A stretch of 64,000 bases of DNA from Tetrahymena thermophila SB210 (taxonomy: Eukaryota; Ciliophora; Oligohymenophorea; Hymenostomatida; Tetrahymenidae), in the NCBI RefSeq assembly GCF_000189635.1, contig NW_002476346.1:96500-160499 (forward strand). The letters run 5' to 3'. This document shows, in pieces, positions 1 through 12,224 of the stretch. Every line of letters starts with the position of its first letter. Within the stretch, counting starts at the first letter, position 1. The notes under the pieces are model-generated. The model saw nothing but the letters and a program-made list of their open reading frames with translations. It was not told the origin of the DNA and did not search any database. Both the position numbers and the translations under genes were made by a program.

Positions 1-312
1 ATTTTTATTTTTTTTTATTTTCTTTTAAACAAACCATGATTTTTTACTAAAATTCTAAGAAAAGTTTTAATCCAAATTAAAAAGAAGACAGGAAAATTTT
101 TAAATAAAATCTAACAAATTATTTACCAACAATACAATACAATTAAATTTAACAGAAATCTTAAACTAAAAATAAGAATTAATTTATTAGTATTAAAATA
201 TTTTATTTTAAATAAAATTTTCACATAAAAAATGTAATTTTGATATTTATTATATCATTCTTTAATTATTTAATGTTAAACAATTCTAAGATTATATTTA
301 AAATAATCTAAT
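1..312. other. AT-rich 3' flank of the first AKR copy
   Basis: This stretch has no coding signal. It is recognisably the same sequence as 8620-8830, the 3' flank of the second minus-strand aldo/keto reductase copy. It therefore marks the left limit, within this window, of the duplicated block of about 8.6 kb. Confidence 0.6.
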
Positions 313-1471
313 TCATTAATCAAAATATTAATTTTTGACTATATTCTAGTCTCTTCTAACAGACTTGTTTGGCATGTATGTTTTGTAGTCAATTCCAACT
401 TAAGGTTTATTTCGTAAAATTTGATCAATTTCTTTATTTATTTCAGGGGTTAACTTTTTTACTACCTCCAAGGACTTCACTATTTCGTCTAGTTACTCAG
501 GTTTAGTAGCACTTGTGATTGCTGTAGAGACATCACGATTTGCAAGAACCCAAGCCATAGCTAATTATGTTTATGTGCAGCCTATTTTATTAGCCACTTC
601 ACCAAGGGCGTTAAGTAGTTTTAAGAGATTTTCCTTTTTATCTTCAGCAAAATAAGTATCAAAAATCCTTTTTAAAAGAATACTATCTTTATATTCATTC
701 AATCTAGAACCTAAAGGAAATTTGCCATCATTGTATTTTCCTGTTAGAATACCTGCACAAAGAGGACTCCAGACTGTAGAACCCATTCTGTACTTGTCAA
801 ACAACCTACCATATTCTACTTCGAATCTTTCCCTTACCATCATGTTATATTATGGCTATTCACAAACTGGAGGAGTTAAATTTAATTTAGCACAAATCTC
901 TCTTGCTTCAAAAATTTAGCCACAAGACCACTCAGAAGTTCCCCAATAATGTATAAGACCTTAATTAATTATTATATTAATAATAAAAGAATAAAGAAAT
1001 AAAGTTATTAATTTGTATACCTTGTTGTATTAAGTCGTTGAAAGCTTTGATTGTTTCTTCAAGTGGAGTGTCTTCATCAAATCTATGGCAATAGACTATG
1101 TCTAAATAATCTAATTGAAGTCTTTTCAAACTAACTTTAACTCCTTCTATTATATGTTTGCGTGATAATCCAATTTAGTTAACTTTTTATATCTAAGAAG
1201 TAAATGGTGTAACTGCCCAAAAAATTTTAGAAGAAACAACTAATTCTTCTCTAGGAATTCCAAGCTCTTTGAAAGCTTCTCCATACTATAATTCACCCTC
1301 ACCATATCCGTAAGACTCAGCAGTATCAAAAAAATTGATGCCCAAGCTGTAAGCTTTTTTAACAATTTAGATGATTTTTTCTCTTTTATCAGGAGTTTCA
1401 CCGTTTAAGTAGTTTCCAAGTCCTATAGCAGAGACTTTAATGCCAGTGTTACCTAAGAATCTGTATTCCAT
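313..1471 (-). CDS. Aldo/keto reductase, Kv channel beta-subunit type (copy 1)
   Basis: The CDS is complement(join(313..959,1021..1471)), 365 aa, ending at TGA. It has the AKR6/Kv-beta signatures: [15 protein letters not shown] at the N-terminus, the tetrad residues Asp49 and Tyr54 (DTAESYG), Lys82 (SSKIFW) and His129 (YCHRFD), then [19 protein letters not shown] and, near the C-terminus, GCTQTQLAMAW. This family uses NADPH to reduce carbonyls, and the animal members also bind Shaker-type K+ channels. His129 is the usual AKR residue; animal Kv-beta proteins have Asn there. A 61-bp GT-AG intron splits the Gly codon before LIHYW. The gene is divergent from copy 2, with 854 bp between the two start codons. 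Enzyme class is sure; channel association is inference. Confidence 0.93.
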
Positions 1472-2325
1472 TTTTTAATTAGCAAAGAAAGATATTAGAG
1501 TTTTTTATTATTAGATCTTTTGTTTGTGTAATTGAATAATAATTATTAATTGTTGGTTGATTGATAATCAGAAATTTAAAGTAAATATTTTTGAGAGTTT
1601 TCTTCTAGAAATTTGTTTATTTTAGTAAGATTAATTAAATTTATTTATTGTTACTTAAGATAAAATAAGAAATATAATTAATTTAAACAAAATAAAACTA
1701 AACTGATGAATTTTATTTATATGTGTAAATTATTTATTTGATAATATCTATGTTAAATAATTCAAAGTATAGAAATAATTATACTAAGTAAATGCAAAAA
1801 TTAGACTTATTAATTTCGAAAGTAAATATTTGTAAATAAATCAAAATTAGCTTATTAATTATTTCCAACCTTATTTTATATACTAAAATTCAAATCAAGT
1901 ATAGAAGAATAAATTTGAATTTTGAATTTTCTTATAATCAATCTTTTATCATAATATTTTTAAAATATTTTATTAATTTTAACAAACTTAGATTAATAAA
2001 TAATTATATTTAGTTTTTTTAGTCTAATTTCAAATAGAAATTAATGTATGAAAATAGTAATTTTTTATTACTCTTTTGCATTATTAAACTGTAAATAAAT
2101 TTCATTTAAATTAACATATTTTAATCTTAAATAATCCATTTTTGTTTATTAGTAAACAACTTTTAATTTCTTATTTGAGCTTTAAAACTGGAATAAACTT
2201 AGTCTCTTACAGCTTCAATTAGTCTTCTAGAATATTATTTTTAGTTTTTACTTTGATTAAATAATTTCAAATAAACTTGGGTAAGATTAAATCAAATTAA
2301 AAATAAATTAACAAATCTTTAATAA
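1472..2325. promoter_or_regulatory. Shared intergenic region between divergent AKR copies 1 and 2
   Basis: This 854-bp AT-rich spacer lies between two head-to-head start codons and must hold both promoters. Its counterpart at 10011-10905 separates copies 4 and 5 and shares long stretches with it, for example around 1490-1740 versus 10025-10280 and 2190-2320 versus 10740-10900. No known motif was recognised. Confidence 0.45.
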
Positions 2326-3415
2326 ATGGAATACAGATTTTTAGGAAATTCTGGTCTCAAAGTATCAGCTATTGAATTTGGAAACTGGTTAAATAGTGAT
2401 TCTTCTGATAGAAAGTAAAAAATGATTGAAATCATAAAAAGAGCTTACACTCTTGGAATTAACTTCTTTGACACAGCTGAAGCTTGTAGTTAAGGTGAAG
2501 GCTAAATCTAATTTGGAGAAGCCTTCAAAGCTCTAGGAGCCCCAAGATAAGAAATAGTCATTTCTTCTAAGATCTTCTGGGTAGCTCCACCAACTTCGGT
2601 TGATATTAAAAAATTTAACTAAATTGGTTTATCTCGCAAGCATATTCTTGAAGGAGTGAAAGTCAGCTGGTTTAAAGAGATTTCAATTAGACTACTTAGA
2701 TATAGTCTTTTGTCATAGATTTGATGAAGATACTCCCTTAAAGGAAACTACTAAAGCTTTAAACGACTTAATCGAATAATGACTTATTCACTACTGGGGA
2801 ACCTCAGAATGGTCAGCTAGTGAGATCTTAGAAGTAAGAAAGAGAAATTTGTGCTAGATTAAATCTTATCCCTCCTGTTTCTGAACAGCCTTAATATATT
2901 ATTATAGAGAAAAATTTGAAGTTGAATATGGAAGACTCTTTGACAAGTACAAATTAGGAACTACTATTTGGATTCCTCTCTGCAGCGGCATCTTAACTGG
3001 CAAATATAACGATGGCACTATTCCTACAGGATCAAGATTATAAGAGTTTAAAGATAACTTTTATATGAAAAGAATATATAGTTAGTATTTTGCTGAAGAC
3101 AAAAAAGAAAAACTGTTAAAGCTCCTTAATGCTCTAGGAAACATTGCTATGATATTAAAATATACTTAATCATAATTAGCTATGGCTTGGGTTCTTGCAA
3201 ATACAGATGTTTCTTCTGCAATCACAAGTGCTACTAGACCTGAATAACTTGATGACATAGTTAAATCTGTGTAAGTTGTGAAATTAATAACACCTGAAGT
3301 GAACAAAGAAATAAATGCAATTTTAGGTAACAAGTCTATGTGTGGAATAGATGATAAAACATATGGACTTAAAAAATACAAGAAGAGATTTAATGTTATT
3401 AAAAATTAATATTGA
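2326..3415 (+). pseudogene. Kv-beta-type aldo/keto reductase pseudogene (copy 2)
   Basis: This is the closest relative of copy 5 and aligns with it along its whole length, but it is broken. Against copies 3 and 5 it has a 4-bp insertion near 2659 (after the codons for the GV-K of LSRKHILEGVK), an in-frame TGA where the others have Gly (EQG to EQ-stop, about 2779), another 4-bp insertion near 2837 and a 4-bp deletion near 2896. The length of 1090 bp is no longer a multiple of three. The catalytic Tyr54 codon is TGT (Cys). The next residue is also changed. It keeps the ATG, the terminal TGA and the conserved 3' flank, so the decay looks recent. Confidence 0.88.
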
Positions 3416-4941
3416 CATTTGATTTTACTTAATTTTGTTAGAAATGTTTAATTTATATTTTAAATCATTTTAACTTCATATTCATTAGTCATTTATGCTA
3501 TATATTTTTTTAAATGTGCTTTATTATTTGATTGTTAAGATTTAAAAACTATTTTACAATAAAATTCTATTTTGATTGATTGAAATTAATAATAAATTAT
3601 TTTATAGATAAATAAATAAAAGCTAAGTTTATCTAAATAAAAATAGTTAAAAATAATTTTAAACTTTTCTATTCTATTTATTTTTGATAAAACATAAGTA
3701 TTTTATTTTGAATTTTATATTGCCATCGAAACTAATAAGTTCAGAATTATATCTGATTAAAAATATTATTTATGATTGTTGAAATTCTGATACCTTATAA
3801 ATCACAAAATTGTTGTGAAATTTTTAAATTGTCTTTTTTATTTAATGTTAAGGTTTTTTAAAGCTTCATTTTTTAAAATAAATATTTTCAAAAATTAAAT
3901 CATAACACTTTAATAACAAGAACAAATCATATTTATTAGTAAATAATAAATTTATTGGCTAACAATAATTAAAAAAAAATAATTAATTGAGTATTAATTT
4001 AAATTTTTGAAATTTTGTTAATATGTTAGCAAAATAAATTGAATTTTTTACCTCTCTGATGTATTTTTTATTTGCGATTTAAAATAAAATAAATAAATAT
4101 GAGTGACGAAAATATCTGAATTAGTTAAGAAATTGTTTTATTTTAAAAAATATTTTTTCTACTTTCTTATTTTATTATTTATTAAACTATAAAAAATAAA
4201 CTATTTTTTGATTAGTTTCTTTTTAAAAAAAATAACATATTTGATTAGTTTGTATAAAAAGTAACATATTTTTTTTGATTAGTTTTTGTTTAAAAAATAA
4301 AATCAAATTTACATGGATAAATTATTATATAATTTCATTAATGTCAATAATATATATTCATATATATTTATAAAAAAGATATTTAATTTATCCAAATAAA
4401 ATTTAAAATAAAAAGTTTGTATGAATGATAGATAGATAGTATTTTAAATGATAAAACAAAAAATATTGAGAAAAATAATAATAAAAACTTTTTAAGAAAT
4501 TTTAGTTTATGAAATAGAAAATTTATCACTATGACATCAAATTAATTACTTTAATTTATTACTTCGCCAAATTTATTATTTTAATCTCATATTCAAATTT
4601 TTAAAAAAATGTAATCAAACGAAAAAGAATTATTAAAGAAAGATTTTTTATTCCAGAAATCCTTTAAACTAACTAATTAATTTGTAAATTAATTTTTCAA
4701 ACTAATAAAAACCTTTTGGCATCAAATTAATTATTGATCATAAACTAAATAATATTATAAACAAGAAAATAAAAACTTAAAACATATTACATTCTAAACA
4801 ATTCTTCTAGAAATTTATCAATCATTATTTAAATTAGTGAATTTATTTACCAATTAAAGATAGATATTAATAATTAAGTTATAAAAATTAAAAAAAATTA
4901 CTCTAACATTTACCTAAACATAAGCATAAATCAATAAATAA
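3416..4941. other. Intergenic flank module of the AKR units
   Basis: There is no gene here. The sequence is a downstream-plus-upstream flank that recurs in diverged form before each plus-strand copy. Landmarks are a TTTTTTATTCCAGAA block at about 4640 (also near 13220, 16060 and 17850) and TTGGCATCAAATTAATTA near 4715. These conserved blocks 200-300 bp upstream of each ATG are the best promoter candidates. Confidence 0.5.
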
Positions 4942-6030
4942 ATGGAATATAGATTTTTGGGAAACACTGGTCTTAAAGTCTCTGCTATCGGTTTCGGAAA
5001 CTGGTTGAATAGTAATACTACTGATAGATAACAAAAAATGATTGAACTCGTTAAGAGAGCCTACAGTCTTGGAATCAATTTCTTTGATACAGCTGAAGTT
5101 TATGGCTTTGGAGAAGGTGAAATCTAATTTGGAGAAGCCTTCAAAGCTCTTGGAGCTCCTAGACAAGAATTAGTCATCTCTTCTAAGATCTTCTGGGCAG
5201 TTCCACCTACATCATCCGATATTTAAAAAGTTAACTAAATGGGTTTATCTCGTAAACATATTTTCGAAGGAGTGAAAGCTGGCTTAAAGAGACTTCAATT
5301 AGACTACTTAGATATTGTCTTTTGCCATAGATTTGATGAAGATACTCCCTTAGAAGAAACTGCTAAAGCCTTTAACGACTTAATCGAATAAGGACTTATA
5401 CATTACTGGGGAACCTCAGAATGGACAGCTAGTGAGATCTTTGAAGTCAGAGAAGTTTGTGCTAGATTAAATCTCACTCCTCCTATTTCTGAACAACCTT
5501 AATATAGTATGATGGTTCGAGATAAATTTGAAGTTGAATATGGAAGACTCTTTGATAATTATAGATTAGGAGCTACAGTTTGGAGTCCTCTCTGCAGTGG
5601 TATCTTGACTGGAAAGTATAACGATGGAACCCTTCCTGCTGGATCAAGATTATAAGAATTCAAAGATGATGTCTTTTTGAAGAGAATTTATGATTAGTTC
5701 TTTGCTGAAGATAAGAGAGAAAAGTTATTAAAGCTCCTTAATGGCCTTGCAAATGTAGCAAAGAAGTTGGGATGCACTTAATCATAATTAGCTATGGCTT
5801 GGGTTCTTGCAAATCATGATGTTTCTTCTGCAATCACAAGTGCTACTAGACCTGAATAGCTTGATGATATAGTTAAATCATTGGAAGTTATCAAAAAAAT
5901 AACACCTGAAGTGAACAAAGAAATAGACCAAATATTAGGAAACAAGCCTATGCCTGGATTGGATGTTAAAGCATTTGGACTTAAAAAGAACACAAGAAGA
6001 GAATTAATGATTATTAAAAATTAATATTGA
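4942..6030 (+). CDS. Aldo/keto reductase, Kv channel beta-subunit type (copy 3)
   Basis: This is an intact intronless gene of 362 aa and the reference copy for positions. Asp49 and Tyr54 lie in DTAEVYG, Lys82 in SSKIFW and His129 in FCHRFD. The family motifs [11 protein letters not shown] (101-111), YWGTSEW (155-161), [13 protein letters not shown] (214-226) and [14 protein letters not shown] (277-290) follow in order. About ten Gln codons are TAA or TAG, including the Gln of ATRPEQ. The N-terminus starts directly with the barrel strand MEYRFLG, as in plant KAB1 proteins and without the inactivation-ball extension of animal Kv-beta1. The flank just downstream carries a hairpin not seen after the other copies. 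Confidence 0.95.
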
Positions 6031-8830
6031 ATACAATTTATAAATTTAATGATTTCTGTTCTATTTTTTTTTTTAACGATATTTGATAATAATTAAAAGA
6101 TATTTATTTATTTTATTTTCTGATCTTATCTGATTAAGATATTGCTAATCCAGGTATTAAAATATGATGAAATAGATAACATTATATTTTAATACCTGGA
6201 TTATGCTTAATTTAAAAGGTAAAAAATAAATTAAATTATTTATGAAAAAGTGTGTAAAGGGTACGCTCAATAAAATTAATAAATTAAAATATTATATAAA
6301 TATATAGAATAATAAGCGTTCAAATATATTCAATATTTTTTCAAATTTTTGGTGGTTTTCATTATAATATTTATGATTATAGAGTTAATATTTTTTTTAC
6401 TTTTGTGTATCTGTAACATATTTAAAATATATATAAAATTTATATTATAATTATTAGTTAACTAATTAATGAATATATGTTAATTTTAAATTTTCTAACT
6501 TAAAGAGATTAAAATAAAATACAAAAATAAATTAAAATATTTTTTATCCTTTAATATATCTTCTAATAAGTGAATAATTTATTTATCAAATAATATTTTT
6601 CACTTATGATTTTAATGAAGGTTTTATTTATTTTTTTGTTTAGCTGAATTAAAAAATAAGGCAGGCTTTTAAAAGCGAGTAACTAACTTATGCAACAAAA
6701 TTTGTTTACTTAGTTAAGAGTTTTTAATTACAATATCAAATATAATAAAATCTGATTATGGATTTTTCTAAATTTTTTCTTTATTAAATTAAAAATATTG
6801 TTTAGCTATTCTAGAAGTTTTGATTACTTTAGTTAATGAAAATAAATTCAGTAACCATGGATAGTTCATTTTTTTCAAAACATGAAAAAAATAGTTATTC
6901 TAAAAATTTATTAACTTTTAAAGAGTTTTTGATATGATAACATTCTTTAAATATTATGATGACCTATTTTATCAAATAATTTATTATTTTCTAAAGTATT
7001 GAATTTAAGCAAATTTATGGGTTGGGGATATAAATACTTTAGAATTATGCTTTTAAGAACCATTTGATAGAAAACTATTTAGAATTCAATAAAACTCAAA
7101 AAAAAACTATTTAAAATATTTCATTATCTTTATAAGAAAAAAATTTTCATTCATTTTAGAATGAAAATTAAAAAATTTTTTATTCAGATTTTGTCGTTTA
7201 AAATATTTATAATTTATAAGATGTCTGTCTTTTAAATTTCTAAATAATATTTTGGGATATAAAATTAAGATGTTTATTCTAAATTTAAAGGTTTTCTTTA
7301 TTTTGACATAAAATCAAATTTTGCACAAAAGATCTAGATAGATTTAATTATTTGTCTTTAATATTTGTTTTTTAATTTAAGATTTTTAAATAAAAAAATA
7401 TGAGTACAAAAATATTCAGTCAGTTCAATAATAAAATAAAATTGTTGAAATTTTACATTTTAAAAAAATTAAACTTTAAATATTTAATTAATTTAGTTAG
7501 ATAAAAATAGAATAAATATTTTTTATTAATTTTTATTTAAAAAAAATAACTTATTTTAGATTAGTTTTTGCTTAAAAAAAAATCAAATTTGCAATAATAA
7601 ACTATTTTATAATTTAATTAATACCACATAATTTAGATTCACACATTTAAAAAGATACAAAATTTAATCAAATAAAATTTAAAATAAAAAGTTTGATAGG
7701 TAGTATTAAATCTATAAAATTTTATGAATTCTTCAAAAAAAATGAGTTTAAAAGCAAATTAAACAGCTTCTCTTATGATCACTTGCCATTAATTCTATTA
7801 ATAGAAATCAAAAAATTAAATAAAACAATATTATTAAAAAATTACTTTGCTTATACCTCAATTTATGACGAGTCTAATTGTTAAATCCTCTTTTAGACCA
7901 CTCCTACATCATTCTGTGCTATAAAACTATAAAACTAGACGCAGTAATAATTAAGCAGTCAAAAATGATAATTCCAATAAAATGACTCCAAATATTACTG
8001 AATTCGTTATTTGAAAACATAAATGCTGACTATAGTGATTTTTTATATGTATTAAAGTTAATTTTGAATTAATATTAAATGAAATACGCTAATTAATACA
8101 TTTGTTAAGCAAAAAGTAATCAGATGAGATTTTAATTATTTTCATCTCTACAAAAATGTAAAAACAAACAAAGAAAATAAAAAATTAAAGTATATTCAAT
8201 GTTTTTATCTCCTAATCAATTTATTATTTATTTCTATCTTTCAGATTCTGTATTAATAAGCACCATTTTAATTAAGTTGTCAACTTAATTATTGACACAA
8301 ATTAAATCTGACAATTTAATATCCTTTTTTATCTCTTAAATTAAAATATTTATTTATTTATTTCTTTCAAATTTATAAAAAATGTTCTCTAAATTTATTT
8401 TAAAATGCTTTAATTAATTCTTTAAGTTTATTTTTAATTTTATTTAAACCTATATTAAAATACTTTCATTTATTTAGTTTTAATTTTTCTTAATTTTATT
8501 TAAATTTATTTTAAAACAATTTCATTAATTTGTTTTTATTTTTCTTAATTTTCATTAAAACTAGATTTTTCCCTATTTAAGAGTAGACTGTATTTTAATC
8601 ATCTGATCTTGAAATGTAAATATTAAAAGTTTTATTCCAAATTAAAAGGAAGAAATTAATATTTTTAAATTAAAATCTAACAAATTATGACAACAAAAAC
8701 ACAATTAAATTTAACAGAAATCTTAAGGAAAAATTTAAAAAATGTAATTAATTAATTTTGGTATTTATTCAATCAATAATTTATTTAATGCTAAACAAAT
8801 CAAAGATTATATTTAAATTAATCGTATTCA
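6031..8830. other. Intergenic AKR flank, no gene
   Basis: Three segments are visible. First is the 3' flank shared with copies 6-8 (about 6040-7040, ending in a TTGAATTTAAGCAAATTTATGG block). Second is another copy of the upstream-type flank (about 7360-7690, with the GAGTACAAAAATATTC-type sequence seen before other copies), which is not followed by a gene. Third is AT-rich sequence up to the 3' end of copy 4. A 63-codon frame at 7693 starts with a non-ATG codon inside the repeated flank and is not credible. Confidence 0.5.
6146..6203. repeat. Perfect 20-bp inverted repeat (hairpin)
   Basis: The arms at 6146-6165 and 6184-6203 are exact reverse complements of each other (TAATCCAGGTATTAAAATAT), separated by an 18-base loop. 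It lies about 115 bp after the stop of copy 3. The homologous flanks of copies 6, 7 and 8 align on both sides but lack it, so it looks inserted in this copy. Confidence 0.85.
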
Positions 8831-10010
8831 TCAGTTGGAATATTAATTTTTGATTATAATCTAGTCTCTTCTAACAGACTTGTTTGGCATGTATGTTTTG
8901 TAGTCAATTCCAACTTAAGGTTTATTTCCTAAAATTTGATCAAGTTCTTTATTTATTTCAGGGGTTATCTTTTTTACTACCTCCAAGGACTTCACTATTT
9001 CATCTAGTTACTCAGGCTTAGAGGCACTTGTGATTGCTGTAGAGACATCACGATTTGCAAGAACCCAAGCCATAGCTAATTATGTTTATGTGCAACCTAT
9101 TTTATTAGCCTATTCACTGAGGGCATTAAGTAGTTTTAAGAGATTTTCCTTTTTATCTTCAGCAAAATAAGTATCAAAAATCCTTTTTAAGAGAATACTA
9201 TCTTTATATTCATTCAATCTAGAACCTAAAGGAAATTTGCCATCATTGTATTTACCTGTTAGAATACCTGCGCAAAGAGGACCCCAGACTGTAGAACCCA
9301 TTCTGTACTTGTCAAACAATCTACCATACTCTACTTCAAATCTTTCCCTTACCATCATGTTATATTATGGCTATTCGCAAACTGGAGGAATTAAATTTAA
9401 TTTAGCACAAATCTCTCTTGCTTCAAAAATTTAGCCACAAGACCACTCAGAAGTTCCCCAATAATGTATAAGACCTTAGTTAATTTTTATATTATTTATT
9501 AAATTGATTGATTGATTAATAATAAAAGAATAAAGAAATAAAGTTATATATTTGTATACCTTGTTGTATTAAGTCGTTGAAAGCTTTGATTGTTTCTTCA
9601 AGTGGAGTGTCTTCATCAAATCTATGGCAATAGACTATGTCTAAATAATCTAATTGAAGTCTTTTCAAACTTGCTTTAACTCCTTCTATTATGTGTTTGC
9701 GTGATAATCCAATTTAGTTAACTTTTTATATCTAAGAAGTAAATGGTGTAACTGCCCAAAAAATTTTAGAAGAAACAACTAATTCTTCTCTAGGAATTCC
9801 AAGCTCTTTGAAAGCTTCTCCATACTATAATTCACCCTCGCCAAATCCGTAAGACTCAGCAGTATCAAAGAAATTGATGCCCAAGCTGTAAGCTTTTTTA
9901 ACAATTTAGATGATTTTTTCTTTTTTGTCAGGAGCGTCACCATTTAAGAAGTTTCCAAGTCCTATAGCAGAGACTTTAATGCCAGTGTTTCCTAAGAATC
10001 TGTATTCCAT
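8831..10010 (-). CDS. Aldo/keto reductase, Kv channel beta-subunit type (copy 4)
   Basis: The CDS is complement(join(8831..9474,9560..10010)), 364 aa. It is the duplicate of copy 1 and near-identical in its first 400 codons' worth of sequence, with the intron at the same point. The intron is 85 bp, against 61 bp in copy 1, the difference lying in a TTGATTGATTGATTAA stretch. No frame breaks were found. The AKR tetrad Asp/Tyr/Lys/His is present (DTAESYG, SSKIFW, YCHRFD). The C-terminus differs from copy 1 after KSVRRD because of substitutions near the stop codon. With copy 5 it forms a divergent pair that repeats the copy 1/copy 2 arrangement. Confidence 0.93.
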
Positions 10011-10905
10011 TTTTTAATTAGCAAAGAAAGATATTAGAGTTTTTTATTATTAGGTCTTTTATTTTTATAATTGAATAATAATTATTAATTGTTGGCTGAT
10101 TGCTAATCAGAAATTTAAAGTAAATATTTTTGTGAGTTTCTTCTAGAAATTTGTTTATTTTAGTAAGATTAATTAAATTTATTAATTGTTACTTAAGATA
10201 AAATAAGAAATATAAATAATTTAAACAAAATAAACTAAACTGATGAATTTTATTTATAGGTGTAAATCTATTTATTTGATAACATCTATGTAAATCATTC
10301 AATAATTAAAAGTATAAATTAGTTACAAATAATTACACCAAATAAAGTAAATGTAAAAATTAATTAGACTTTTTAATTTAGAAAGTGAATTTTTGTATAT
10401 ATAAATTAAAATTAGCTTATTTAGTTCTTCCAACCTTATTTTATATACTTGCATTCAAATCATGTAGAGAAGAGTAAGTTTGACTTTTCAATTTTCTTAT
10501 AAGATTAAATATTAAATTTTTCAAACTGATAACATATTTATTATTTTTTTGGAATTCAGCAAGATTTATGATAAATAAAAATGGTTTAGAGCTTACTAAC
10601 ATTTTCAAAAATATTTTTATTTAATTTTAAACTCATTAATACATACCAAAAACAAACACTAGATTTTAATTAGGTATTTGGCTATAATTAATCAATTTTT
10701 GTTTATTAATAAAAAATTTTTATTTCTTTTTTTTGCTGTAAGACTGAATAAACTTAGTTTCTTACAGGTTCAATTAGTCTTCTAGAATGTTATTTAAAGT
10801 TTGTATTTAGATTTAAAAACTTCAAATAAACTTGCATAAGATTAATTCAAATTAAAATTAAAAACAAAAAAAATATAAATAAATAAAGACTCGAATCTCA
10901 AATAA
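10011..10905. promoter_or_regulatory. Shared intergenic region between divergent AKR copies 4 and 5
   Basis: This 895-bp AT-rich spacer between two start codons is homologous to 1472-2325. Blocks kept in both, for example around 10745-10790 and 2200-2245 (AAACTTAGT, then a CAATTAGTCTTCTAGAAT block), are candidate promoter elements. No known factor site was recognised. Confidence 0.45.
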
Positions 10906-11994
10906 ATGGAATACAGATTTTTAGGAAACTCTGGTCTCAAAGTATCAGCTATTGGATTTGGAAACTGGTTAAATAGTGATACTTCTGATAGAAAGTTAAA
11001 AATGATCGAACTCATAAAAAGAGCTTACAGCCTTGGAATTAACTTTTTTGACACAGCTGAAGCTTATGGTTAAGGTGAAGGGGAAATTCAATTTGGAGAA
11101 GCCTTCAAAGCACTAGGAGCTCCTAGATAAGAATTAGTCATTTCTTCTAAGATCTTCTGGGCAGTTCCACCAACTTCAGCTGATATTAAAAAAGTTAACT
11201 AAATTGGTTTATCTCGTAAGCATATTTTCGAAGGAGTGAAAGCCAGTTTAAAGAGACTTCAATTAGACTACTTAGATATAGTCTTTTGCCATAGATTTGA
11301 TGAAGATACTCCCTTAGAAGAAACTGCTAAAGCTTTTAACGACTTAATTGAATAAGGACATATTCATTACTGGGGAACCTCAGAATGGTCAGCTAGTGAG
11401 ATCTTTGAAGTCAGAGAAGTTTGTGCTAGATTAAATCTCACCCCTCCCGTTTCTGAACAACCCTAATATAGCATGATTATAAGAGAAAAATTTGAAGTTG
11501 AATATGGAAGACTCTTTGACAAGTACAGATTAGGAACTACTGTTTGGAGTCCTCTCTGCAGCGGTATCTTAACTGGTAAATACAACGATGGTACTATTCC
11601 TACAGGATCAAGATTATAAGAGTTTAAAGATAACATTTATATGAAAAGAATATACAATTAGTATTTTGCTGAAGACAAAAAAGAAAAACTGTTAAAGCTC
11701 CTTAATGCTCTAGGAAACATTGCTATGAGATTAAAATGCACTTAATCATAATTAGCTATGGCTTGGGTTCTTGCAAATACTGACGTTTCTTCTGCAATCA
11801 CAAGTGCTACTAGACCTGAATAACTTGATGACATAGTTAAATCTGTGTAAGTTGTGAAATTAATAACACCTGAAGTGAACAAAGAAATAGATGAAATTTT
11901 AGGAAACAAGCCTATGCCTGGAATGGATGTTAAAACATTTGGACTTAAAAAAAATACAAGAAGAGATTTAATGATTATTAAAAATTAATATTGA
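10906..11994 (+). CDS. Aldo/keto reductase, Kv channel beta-subunit type (copy 5)
   Basis: This is an intact 362-aa intronless gene and the functional counterpart of pseudogene copy 2. Together they form a subgroup distinct from copies 3, 6, 7 and 8: [10 protein letters not shown] rather than [20 protein letters not shown] rather than KKLGCTQSQL, and EAYGQGEGE around catalytic Tyr54. Lys82 and His129 are present. Retention here of an intact frame, while its duplicate decays, suggests that one copy of this subgroup is enough. Confidence 0.95.
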
Positions 11995-12192
11995 TATTTA
12001 ATTTAACTTGATTTTGTTAGATATTTTTTATTTTTAATCATTTTAACTTCATCTACAATCTGGCATAAATGTTAGATTTCTTTTATTAAATTATACTTTA
12101 TTATTTGACTCTTAAGATTTAAAAAACTATTTTGCAATAAATTCTGATTGACTTAATTTAATTTAATAATAAATGATTTTCTAGACAAATAA

Positions 12193-12224
<32 letters not shown>

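Noticed and set aside
722..919. Plus-strand 65-codon frame over AKR copy 1 (and the same at 9237 for copy 4)
   Set aside because: Antisense shadow of the reductase; the minus strand encodes the conserved protein.
3166..3381. Minus-strand frames within AKR loci (3166, 4903, 13992, 18605)
   Set aside because: Shadows of the plus-strand reductase copies; they repeat wherever the gene repeats.
7693..7884. 63-codon plus frame
   Set aside because: It starts at a non-ATG codon inside a repeated non-coding flank and shows no protein-like composition.
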